Positions 42,274-49,440 of a DNA stretch of 55,559 nucleotides are shown here, one piece after another. Positions within the stretch are counted from its first letter, which is position 1, and every line of letters begins with the position of its first letter. A model generated the notes under the pieces. The model did no database searches. It was given only the letters and a program-made list of their open reading frames with translations, and was not told where the DNA came from. Position numbers and translations under genes: made by a program. The DNA comes from Bacillota bacterium (GTDB lineage: Bacteria; Bacillota; Clostridia; Peptostreptococcales; Anaerovoracaceae), in assembly GCA_017626845.1 (NCBI GenBank), contig JAGAHX010000075.1, forward strand, positions 1 to 55,559. The letters run 5' to 3'.

Positions 42274-44925
42274 TTATTCTATGATAGCATACTTCACCTT
42301 GATGCGGTCCAGTTTTTCCAACATGGGCTCCGCACCGAACCACAGAAAGATCCAGGTCGTAGCCGCATGTACGCAGTCCACGGGGAAGCCCGTCAGATAA
42401 TAGGTGATCAGGATCTCCTTATTCAAAGTATGTGCCCACATGAGCGCGGCTGCCGGGTTCATAATGCCGCCGTAGATGAGGATCGCGCACAAAGCGCCGA
42501 AAATGCACAGCGACAGACGGCTTCTGCGCAGCACGCCTTTACGGTACAGCACACCGGCCAGGAAGCCTATAATGCCCATGGCAAACATCTGCCAGGGCGT
42601 CCAGGGCCCCTGGGAGAACAACACGTTGGACACGAGCATCGTGACCGCCCCCACGAGAAAGCCGGTCTCGCCGCCGAAAGCGACGCCTGCCAGGATCGTG
42701 ACCGCCATCACAGGTTTAAAACCCGGCAGCATGAAGAACGCCGCCCGGCCGGCCACACCGATGGCGCACAGGGCCGCAATCGTCACCAGTTCCCGGGCCT
42801 GGGGTTTTCGCCCTTCGAAGATCAGGAAGAACGGCATCATGCACTCCAGCAGCACGAGAAGCGAGATAAAGTAATATTTGCGGCCGCCCAGCCAGGTCTC
42901 TCCTGCAAACAGGGTGACCGGGATGAGAAACAGGATGAGCGCAGAAGCCGCCGCAGTGCGCTTCGACAATTTTCGCTTATCCGCTGGCGTCTGGAGCGCC
43001 GTATCCTTTCTCGTGCTGCGACCGCCGATGCAGAAGGCAAACACGAGCAGCAGCGCGATAAAGATGCCGTACTGCAGCATCTGACCGCCTGCCATGGAGG
43101 CAACGCCCTTCTCGTTCAGAAGCGAACTCAGGTCCTGTCCCTTCATAAAGCGCAGGAACATTATAACTGCACAGAGTCCGGAAGCAAAGGCTCCGAGTTT
43201 GCGCACGGGAGCGAGTCTAGTTTTATCCATAGCGGAACTTTCCTGCTTTGGGAGCGGCATGCGGTAAGCTCCTGCCGGCATCTTCTTTTCTTCAGGAACC
43301 TCCGCGCCGAGTGCCGCCATCACATCCTCTGCCGTGACTGCACCGGGCATAATGTCCCTGGCCATACGGCTCACAGAAGTCGTGTAAAACGTGTTGCCGG
43401 GGAAGAAAGCCGATGGGACACCCTCCGAAACGATGCCGCCGTCAAAGACAAGACCGCAGCGGTCCGCATATTTGGCGCAGAACTCCACGTCGTGACTCAC
43501 CATCACGATGGTAACGCCCTTTCTCTGCAGCGCCTTCAGGATCTGCGCGAAGATCTGTTTGAATTTCGCATCCATGCCCTTGGTCGGTTCATCCAGGAGC
43601 AGTATATCCGGTTCCAACAGCAAGACCTTCGCCAGCGCTGCCCGCTGCTGTTCGCCGCCGGACAGGTCGTAGGGATGACGGTCCAGCAGTTCCTGCAGAG
43701 AGCAGAGCTGCACGACACGGGCAGTCTTTTCTTCCCGGTCCGGATCGCTTTTGGGCAGCATCTCCAGCAGGTCCTCCCGCACCGTCTTTTTGACGAACAA
43801 CGTTTTTGGATCCTGCGGCAGCATGCGCACGCTGTCCTTTGCTGCGATCTCGCCGCGGTATGGCTTTAGCAGACCGCACAGCAGCTTTAAAGAAGTCGTC
43901 TTACCGCTTCCGTTTCCTCCCAGCATCGCGTAAAATTCGCCCCGCCGTACTTCCAGCGACAGGTCTTTTACGACATCGGGAGCATCTTTTTCGTAGCGGA
44001 AGTAGAGATCTTTGGCGGAGAGGACGATATCACCTTCTGCGTTCTCTTCGACAGGTTCGGGGAACGTTTTGGGACCCAATCCCTCCTTCTCCACGTACTT
44101 CTTCAGCCAATCCTTACCTTCCCGCACGGTAAGGGGCACCTGTGCGAAATTCGCTCCATCCGGCACAGCAACCCAGATGCGCATGGCGGCAGGCATCGCA
44201 AGAAACATGGCGCTGCCTTTGTCCCGCAGTGCAAGCCCCGCGTCCCGAGGGGTTCCGCAGAACACCACTTCTCCCTGATCCATGACGACAGCGCGGTCCG
44301 CCAGGGCAAATGCCTCTTCCAACCTATGTTCTGTCAGAAGCACCGTTGTGCCCAGCTCCCGGTTGATCTTTCCCAGGGTCGCCAGAAAATCCGACGCCGC
44401 GATAGGATCCAACTGGCTGGTGGGTTCATCCAGGATGAGCAGAGACGGACGCATCACCATGATGGATGCCAGATTCAGAAGCTGCTTCTGACCCCCGGAC
44501 AGCTCCGACACATTTTTGTAAAACCAGTTCTGAATGCCGAAAAACGACGCCATCTCCGCCACCCTTCTGCGGATCTCCGAGGTTTCGACGCCCAGGCTCT
44601 CCAGTCCGAAGGCAAGCTCGTGCCAGACCTTATCCGTTACGACCTGATTATCCGGATCCTGCTGCACGAAGCCGATCCGTTCGCTCTGGGTCCGGAGATC
44701 CATGTCCGCAAGCGGCATACCGTCTACGAGGATCTCGCCTGTCAGCGTGCCCTTCGGCGCCAGTACGCTCTTCAGCTGGCGAAGCAGTGTTGTTTTGCCG
44801 CATCCGGACGGACCGCAGAGCACAGCAAACTCGCCCTGCTGTACGGCAAAGGCTGCATGTTTTACGGCAGGGGTTTCCTGCTGCGGATAGGTAAATGTCA
44901 GATCCCGGACGACAAGCGCTTCCAT
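42274..44925 (-). CDS. ECF transporter: two EcfA ATPase domains fused to an S component (CbrT-like)
   Basis: Energy-coupling-factor importers normally use two ATPases, EcfT and a separate substrate-binding S protein. This 883-residue chain joins three parts. ATPase 1 spans ~1-240 (Walker A LCGPSGCGKTTLLRQL, signature ELSGGQKQLLNLASIM, Walker B LLILDEPTSQLDP). ATPase 2 spans ~305-530 (MLGGNGSGKTTSLKLL, DLSGGEQQRAALAKVL, ILLLDEPTKGMDA). A membrane region from ~600 to 883 has about eight helices and the S-component pattern FKPVMAVTILAGVAFGGETGFLVGA. The second Walker A reads GGNGSGKT in place of the usual G(R/P)NGSGKT. The cobalamin riboswitch controlling the operon suggests B12 or a corrinoid precursor as substrate. 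Its start overlaps the EcfT end by 28 nt. Confidence 0.88.
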   Translation of the reverse strand: MEALVVRDLTFTYPQQETPAVKHAAFAVQQGEFAVLCGPSGCGKTTLLRQLKSVLAPKGTLTGEILVDGMPLADMDLRTQSERIGFVQQDPDNQVVTDKVWHELAFGLESLGVETSEIRRRVAEMASFFGIQNWFYKNVSELSGGQKQLLNLASIMVMRPSLLILDEPTSQLDPIAASDFLATLGKINRELGTTVLLTEHRLEEAFALADRAVVMDQGEVVFCGTPRDAGLALRDKGSAMFLAMPAAMRIWVAVPDGANFAQVPLTVREGKDWLKKYVEKEGLGPKTFPEPVEENAEGDIVLSAKDLYFRYEKDAPDVVKDLSLEVRRGEFYAMLGGNGSGKTTSLKLLCGLLKPYRGEIAAKDSVRMLPQDPKTLFVKKTVREDLLEMLPKSDPDREEKTARVVQLCSLQELLDRHPYDLSGGEQQRAALAKVLLLEPDILLLDEPTKGMDAKFKQIFAQILKALQRKGVTIVMVSHDVEFCAKYADRCGLVFDGGIVSEGVPSAFFPGNTFYTTSVSRMARDIMPGAVTAEDVMAALGAEVPEEKKMPAGAYRMPLPKQESSAMDKTRLAPVRKLGAFASGLCAVIMFLRFMKGQDLSSLLNEKGVASMAGGQMLQYGIFIALLLVFAFCIGGRSTRKDTALQTPADKRKLSKRTAAASALILFLIPVTLFAGETWLGGRKYYFISLLVLLECMMPFFLIFEGRKPQARELVTIAALCAIGVAGRAAFFMLPGFKPVMAVTILAGVAFGGETGFLVGAVTMLVSNVLFSQGPWTPWQMFAMGIIGFLAGVLYRKGVLRRSRLSLCIFGALCAILIYGGIMNPAAALMWAHTLNKEILITYYLTGFPVDCVHAATTWIFLWFGAEPMLEKLDRIKVKYAIIE

Positions 44926-45791
44926 ATACGATCCTCTCGAAGGTCAAGAAATAAGGGGGTAAAACAAAGGGCAGCATAAACGGCCTGGAAAGCGAACGGC
45001 AGCAAACCCCAGGCGCCCTTCACCGTTGGATAATACCGCCAGGCGAAGGCGCCGGCTGCCCAGCCTCCGGCCAGAAACAGGCCGCAAAAGACGAGCCACA
45101 GCAGCGCCAGCTTATCCCGTTCCTCAAAGCGGTAGATCGAAAACGCCGTGCGCCCGGGCTGTCCGTAGTCGCGGCAGCGCATGGAATCCGCCGTTTCGAT
45201 GCCATTTTCCAGCGCCCACGTCACCAGAATGGACAGGATCGTGACCGCCTTCTTCAGCCGCTGCAGCAGGCCGCCCGCGCTCACATCCCGGCCTATGCCG
45301 GCCTGGGCCTCCCGCACCGCATCCAGCTGTGTTTTAAACCGGGGCACGAACCGCAGGGTCATGGAAAGAACCAGGGAAAGCGCCGGGATGATGCGCCCGA
45401 ACAGATATACGAACTTATCCGAGGTCATGACAGCCGTGTAACAGGAAAACCAGGAGATGACCGCCGCCAGCATCAGCGCTGCTGCGATGCCGTAATAAAT
45501 GCTCTCCGCTGTAAGCGGGTTGCCTGTGGGCAGATAGGTAAGGATTGTCGCCCCTTCGTGGTTAAACACGGGGTTGACCACCGCAGCGAGAAGCATTATG
45601 GGCAGCAGAAAACCGGCGGAAAAGCGCGCACCCTTCCGCCCATTCAGATACACGTTATAGCTGATGGCTGCTGCCAGGGTCACACCCAGAGAGACCGGGT
45701 GCATCAGGCACATGGCAAACAGCAGCACCAGGGCGAAATACAGAAAGTTGACCGCCGGATGATAACTTGCAAAGGCATCCCGGTTCTTCAC
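44898..45791 (-). CDS. ecfT: ECF transporter transmembrane protein EcfT
   Basis: Membrane scaffold coupling EcfA ATP hydrolysis to S-component toppling. 297 residues with five to seven helices; it begins at GTG 45791, 1 nt after the DUF4430 gene. The cytoplasmic coupling helices carry MTLRFVPRFKTQLDAVREAQA and NGIETADSMRCRDYGQPGR. The latter stands where the usual A-R-G/Arg coupling motif is found. With the next gene it makes a complete T-A-A'-S module from just two polypeptides. Confidence 0.88.
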   Translation of the reverse strand: MKNRDAFASYHPAVNFLYFALVLLFAMCLMHPVSLGVTLAAAISYNVYLNGRKGARFSAGFLLPIMLLAAVVNPVFNHEGATILTYLPTGNPLTAESIYYGIAAALMLAAVISWFSCYTAVMTSDKFVYLFGRIIPALSLVLSMTLRFVPRFKTQLDAVREAQAGIGRDVSAGGLLQRLKKAVTILSILVTWALENGIETADSMRCRDYGQPGRTAFSIYRFEERDKLALLWLVFCGLFLAGGWAAGAFAWRYYPTVKGAWGLLPFAFQAVYAALCFTPLFLDLREDRIWKRLSSGI

Positions 45792-45792
45792 G

Positions 45793-46665
45793 TCAGTTCC
45801 CTACCGCATAATGACCGCCCACATCGTAGCCCAGATCGCAGGTATAGACCCAGCAGACCACGTCGCCTTCCTGCAGCGCGTAACGGCTGCACCCGTAATT
45901 GGGAAACCATCCGTTGACGGAATACATCCAGCCGGACAATTCGCCGCAGTCGAATTCATAGAGGTTGTGGATCCCTTCGATATAGGCGCTGTTGTACATG
46001 GGCGTGTTCTCGAATTCCATGTGGATCGCGTTTTGCCGGCAGACCCGCTGCAGCAGGTTAAACACGCTCTCCCCTTCGTAAAAGGTTACGGCTGCCGCCG
46101 GAAGGATGACCCCATCATCGGGCACTAGTTCGACCTTTTCCGGATCCAGCCAGTCCATGTGGTCTAAGATCGTGTCGCAGCGGATGGAAATGGTGCAGGT
46201 GTGGGGAACGTCCGTAACTTCTGCATCCTGGGGCTCTACCGGGACCGGTTTGCCTTCGGGCACGGGCGTTGTGTTGTACTGGTCCATGCCGGTGGCAGGG
46301 TCGATGTCTTGTTTTGGAGCTTCCTCTGTCGCTTCGACGGGCTCAGCGACCGTCTGTTCTTCCACGGGCCCTGAGCCTGTCGAAGGGCCAATTGGATCTA
46401 TTTCTTCTTCCGTCGCTTCGACAGGCTCAGCGACCGTCTCTTCGGACTCAGCGATCGTCTCTCCGGGCTCAGCGACCGTCTGCTCGGGCCCTGAGCCTGT
46501 CGAAGGGCCATCTGAATCTATTTCTTCTTCTGTCGCTTCGACATGCTCAGCGACCGTCTCCGCCTTCCACCCATGCAGGCTCGGTGCACCGCCGCCATAC
46601 CAGAACGCTGCTGCCAGAACTGCCAGGATCACAACACCGGCAATGAGTTTTGTTCTCGTCTTCAT
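45793..46665 (-). CDS. Membrane-anchored DUF4430 (transcobalamin-C-like) protein with repeat-derived linker
   Basis: A 290-residue surface protein. An N-terminal helix (LIAGVVILAVLAAAFWYGG) anchors it. Residues ~35-120 are a low-complexity linker in which the DNA repeat cttcgacaggctcag is translated as VAEPVEATEEEID / GPSTGSGP units. Residues ~155-288 are a DUF4430 domain (CTISIRCDTILDH; YEGESVFNLLQRVCRQ; GELSGWMYSVNGWFPNYG; LQEGDVVCWVYTCDLG). DUF4430 is related to the C-terminal beta domain of intrinsic factor and transcobalamin. It overlaps the upstream SLH barrel gene (ATGA) and abuts ecfT, so I infer that it hands cobalamin to the importer. Confidence 0.82.
   Translation of the reverse strand: MKTRTKLIAGVVILAVLAAAFWYGGGAPSLHGWKAETVAEHVEATEEEIDSDGPSTGSGPEQTVAEPGETIAESEETVAEPVEATEEEIDPIGPSTGSGPVEEQTVAEPVEATEEAPKQDIDPATGMDQYNTTPVPEGKPVPVEPQDAEVTDVPHTCTISIRCDTILDHMDWLDPEKVELVPDDGVILPAAAVTFYEGESVFNLLQRVCRQNAIHMEFENTPMYNSAYIEGIHNLYEFDCGELSGWMYSVNGWFPNYGCSRYALQEGDVVCWVYTCDLGYDVGGHYAVGN
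46330..46560. repeat. cttcgacaggctcag repeats inside a coding sequence
   Basis: At least four direct or inverted copies of the unit (gcttcgac-ggctcagcgaccgtct and gggccctgagcctgtcgaagggcca) alternate, with degenerate partial copies between them, in the linker of the DUF4430 gene. All keep the reading frame, as the unit plus spacers are multiples of three. Confidence 0.85.
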
Positions 46666-48326
46666 AACAGATCCGCCTCTCCCAGCAGATTAAACAGCAT
46701 CTGCGCAACTTCCGCCCGGGTGACCGCTTTCAGCGGCTCAATATTTACGGCGCTGTCGTCCAAAATTCCGCTGTCATAGCAAAATGCCAGGAATTTTCTT
46801 GCCCACTGCGCGGACTTTGTGTAGTCGCCGAAGACAGCCAGCGTATCGCGGATCTGCACAGCATCCCGTTCGATGTCCATGCCGCACAGCTTCGCCGCTG
46901 CAGCTACCATAACAGCAGCCTCCTGTCTGGTGATCGTCCCGCCGGGATTAAACTTTCCGCCTCCTGTTCCGGCAGCGATCCCATATTTGTAAGCCGCCGC
47001 AATGCGTCCCGAAGCCCAGTGGCCTTCCGTATCCGTAAAGGCATTGGCTGATTCTGCAGGCAGTCCCAATGCTGCCGTTACCATGGCGCAGAACTCCGCT
47101 CGGGTAAGCGTGCGGTCCGGCCGGAACGTCCCATCCGGATAACCCGTCACGATGCCACGCGCCGCCATGGCTTCGATGGCCGCCACATGGTCGTTCAGAT
47201 TGGCGTCATCGAAGGTGGTTCCCGGCGCCGTGACCGGCACATTTTTCACCGCCGGATCTTTTCCGGGCAATCCCTGGCCGCGTCCGGTTTCCGATGCGTC
47301 GGCATCGGGGACCGTGCGGGCATCGCTCATGCGATACAGGCTGCTCTTGCCCTGCTGCATCCGCAGCGCAGCCACGATGCCGTAAAACCCCTGTTCCGCC
47401 GACATCTGGCTGTTGCCGTCTCCGCTGGCTGTGTGCCGGAAACCGCCGTTCGCCGTCTGATAGCTCAGTACGTTATCCAGCAGCGTATGACCATTTTTCA
47501 CAAAGCGGGGATCGTCCAAGGGAATGCCCAGTTCGCACAATCCCACCAGCACCTGCACCACACTTTCCGAATTGGTCGTGCCCCAGGAACCGTAGCCGCC
47601 GTCCGCGTTCTGCCGTTTGCTCATGCAGTCCAGGGCTTTTTCCACAGCCTCCGCGACCGCCGGCTGACCCATATATTTCGCCAATGCCTGCAGCGCCATA
47701 CCGGTAATATCCGGATCGGCCACCGCATCGGATGCTCCCGCAGATTCCGTGCCGCCGAACAGGCTCCAGCCTCCGTCCGGCAGCTGGCACGCCAGGATGC
47801 GGTCCACGTACATCTGCCGCGTCGCCTGCGTCTTTGCTTCCGGATTCATTGGCATCGGATAATTCCGGGAATCCAGGGCAATGAGCGCCCAGATCGGCCC
47901 ATTGAGACCCTGCCAGATGGTCTTATCGTAGTCGCCCAAAGGTTTCGTCAGATCGTAGCCCGCTACACTGCGGGCATCCTTTCCGATCGCGGATAGTCCG
48001 ATGATCGCCCGGGAATAGTCCGTATACTTTTTCTCGTGCAGCACACCATCGCAGGCTTTTACATATTCCTCTACCGCGCTGTAATATCTCTGATAGTAAG
48101 TATCCGGAACGTCGATACCGCTGCGGGCAAGGCCGAGGATCGCCCACTCCCCGCCTACGGTACCCGGCTGAGGGTCTTTTACTGCCTTTTGCATATAGGC
48201 TGCGGACAATGCTGCAGCTTTCTGCAGATCCGCCGTATCCACGCCAAAAACCGTTGACGGCAAACAGCCGATCAGCAAAGCTAAAACCAGAAGAAGCACA
48301 CCGGTCCGTTTCTTGCGATCCTTCAT
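46662..48326 (-). CDS. SLH-anchored prenyltransferase/squalene-oxidase-repeat (alpha/alpha barrel) protein
   Basis: A 554-residue protein. It has a signal peptide (VLLLVLALLIGCLPSTVFG). An alpha-alpha barrel follows to about residue 340, with repeats typical of this fold (GGEWAILGLARSG; QLPDGGWSLFGG; QNADGGYGSWGTTNSESV; TANGGFRHTASG). Then come three SLH repeats (TFRPDRTLTRAEFCAMV; KFNPGGTITRQEAAVMV; EPLKAVTRAEVAQML). The terpene-cyclase catalytic DxDD is not seen, so it is unlikely to be an enzyme of that class. Intrinsic factor and transcobalamin use the same barrel for cobalamin binding. It is the first gene after a cobalamin riboswitch, with the DUF4430 partner next. Confidence 0.85.
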   Translation of the reverse strand: MKDRKKRTGVLLLVLALLIGCLPSTVFGVDTADLQKAAALSAAYMQKAVKDPQPGTVGGEWAILGLARSGIDVPDTYYQRYYSAVEEYVKACDGVLHEKKYTDYSRAIIGLSAIGKDARSVAGYDLTKPLGDYDKTIWQGLNGPIWALIALDSRNYPMPMNPEAKTQATRQMYVDRILACQLPDGGWSLFGGTESAGASDAVADPDITGMALQALAKYMGQPAVAEAVEKALDCMSKRQNADGGYGSWGTTNSESVVQVLVGLCELGIPLDDPRFVKNGHTLLDNVLSYQTANGGFRHTASGDGNSQMSAEQGFYGIVAALRMQQGKSSLYRMSDARTVPDADASETGRGQGLPGKDPAVKNVPVTAPGTTFDDANLNDHVAAIEAMAARGIVTGYPDGTFRPDRTLTRAEFCAMVTAALGLPAESANAFTDTEGHWASGRIAAAYKYGIAAGTGGGKFNPGGTITRQEAAVMVAAAAKLCGMDIERDAVQIRDTLAVFGDYTKSAQWARKFLAFCYDSGILDDSAVNIEPLKAVTRAEVAQMLFNLLGEADLL

Positions 48327-48343
48327 AAACTCTCCTCACCCGA

Positions 48344-48374
48344 TAAAAAAACTGCAGTACAAACGTACTGCAGT
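48344..48374 (-). terminator. Terminator of cobalamin riboswitch 1
   Basis: actgcagtac (48351-48360) pairs with gtactgcagt (48365-48374), followed on the minus strand by seven T. It lies 18 nt before the SLH barrel gene. Confidence 0.92.
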
Positions 48375-48384
48375 CCGTATTTAC

Positions 48385-48540
48385 TGCGTATGCCTTCCGG
48401 ATCATCGCCTGAAAGGCACAGCGCATGCAGGAGTCCTGACTTATGAACGGCAAGCGTTCAATCACAGTAGCGGGTCTGTTCCGGGTTTGCACCGGATTCG
48501 CTTTTAACCGCTTCCAACGAAGAGGCACATGCGCCTTTTA
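48385..48540 (-). ncRNA. Cobalamin riboswitch 1
   Basis: The minus strand carries the conserved B12 elements in order: ggcgcatgtgcc, ccggtgcaaacccgg, acagacccgctactgtga, gtcaggactcctgcatgc, and the closing stem region. The terminator lies directly downstream, so cobalamin should turn off the six-gene uptake operon. Confidence 0.95.
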
Positions 48541-48543
48541 TCT

Positions 48544-48572
48544 ATTTTAGCATGGTTATCTTATGTGTTCAA
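48544..48572 (-). promoter_or_regulatory. Promoter of B12 operon 1
   Basis: Minus strand -35 TTGAAC (48567-48572), 17-bp spacer, -10 TAAAAT (48544-48549), a few bases before the aptamer. Confidence 0.6.
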
Positions 48573-48588
48573 GCAAGCGGTTTTCTGA

Positions 48589-48996
48589 TTAAAACATTGC
48601 ACACAATTGTTCCGGAAGAATGGCCGGAACCGGGCTTTGTTTGTAGTCTTTCAGATTTCGGGTCACGATATAGTCTGCTGCGACGGCCTTCGCTGCGGTC
48701 ACCTGGACCGCATCCTCATAATCTCCCCAGCGCATTCCCGCGGCTTTCTGCAGATCCTTAAAACGAAGATCGGCGAATAAAAAGATCTGGGCAAGACTTC
48801 TCAGTAAAGATTCTGTCTTATCGGGGCTAAGAGACTTGCGCATGATATATACGATATCGGCAAAAGACAACACGCTTACATATCCGCGAACAAGTCCGGT
48901 CTCGCACAGTTTCCACACCAAAGAAGAAGATTTCGTAAACGGCTGCCGATCCATCAGTACATCCAGCAGGATATTGGCATCAATCAGCAACGTCAT
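48589..48996 (-). CDS. PIN-domain toxin (VapC-like)
   Basis: A PIN-domain ribonuclease, 135 residues from ATG 48996. It starts LLIDANILLDVL with the first catalytic Asp. Later acidic sites include FADIVYIMRK and GDYEDAVQVTAAKA, then YIVTRNLKDYK. It overlaps the Phd-like antitoxin by 17 nt. The pair lies between the two B12 loci and may stabilise this region. Confidence 0.85.
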   Translation of the reverse strand: MTLLIDANILLDVLMDRQPFTKSSSLVWKLCETGLVRGYVSVLSFADIVYIMRKSLSPDKTESLLRSLAQIFLFADLRFKDLQKAAGMRWGDYEDAVQVTAAKAVAADYIVTRNLKDYKQSPVPAILPEQLCAMF

Positions 48997-49222
48997 AATG
49001 TTCCCGTATCCTCTCTTCCCTGGGATCTTCCATATCGGATGCATGTTTTAAAGCACCGACCAAAGAATCTGTCAAAAAAGTGACAGAAGCATCTTTGGGA
49101 AGCATGCGCCCAACTTCCTGTCCGTTTTTCGTTATGATAACCTGATTTCCATTCATGATCATGGCGAGATATTTCCCGAAATTATTCTGAATTTCCGTAG
49201 CGGTTGCAACAATATGAGTCAT
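48980..49222 (-). CDS. Phd/YefM-family antitoxin
   Basis: An 80-residue antitoxin. The N-terminal DNA-binding part has ATEIQNNFGKYLAMIMNGNQVIITKNGQEVGRMLP, typical of Phd/YefM. The C-terminal tail (LKHASDMEDPREERIREHYD) should wrap the toxin. ATG 49222 has an RBS (ggaggtgg) upstream; the longer frame has no homologous residues. Promoter autoregulation is usual for the family. Confidence 0.85.
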   Translation of the reverse strand: MTHIVATATEIQNNFGKYLAMIMNGNQVIITKNGQEVGRMLPKDASVTFLTDSLVGALKHASDMEDPREERIREHYDVAD

Positions 49223-49358
49223 TCGGCCACCTCCATAATAGCTAATTTTATTATATATTATTTTAGCCATTATTCAATGTGCCTTCGACAATACTGGCAG
49301 AATGATGATAACACACATATTTTACCATGTCAATATATTCCTGTCATATCTTTCCATC

Positions 49359-49384
49359 AAAAGACCGGCCCCGAAGGGCCGGCT
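49359..49384 (-). terminator. Rho-independent terminator after giant SLH gene
   Basis: ccggccc (49365-49371) and gggccgg (49376-49382) form the stem; on the minus strand it is followed by tcttttgatgg. A single cttgtcgaagg repeat copy lies at about 49405-49422, between this and the stop at 49441. Confidence 0.75.
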
Positions 49385-49440
49385 TCTGCTCTTTTCTACG
49401 TTCCCTGAGCTTGTCGAAGGGAACAATACAATCTCACTAG

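Noticed and set aside
42211..43869. Plus-strand frame of 552 codons
   Set aside because: Antisense of the fused ECF gene.
46330..46560. CRISPR-like array
   Set aside because: The repeats alternate in orientation, lack unique spacers of constant length and form part of an open reading frame; no cas genes are present.
46662..48326. Terpene cyclase / prenyltransferase enzyme
   Set aside because: Only the barrel repeats are present; catalytic acidic motifs are not seen and the protein is secreted with SLH anchors.
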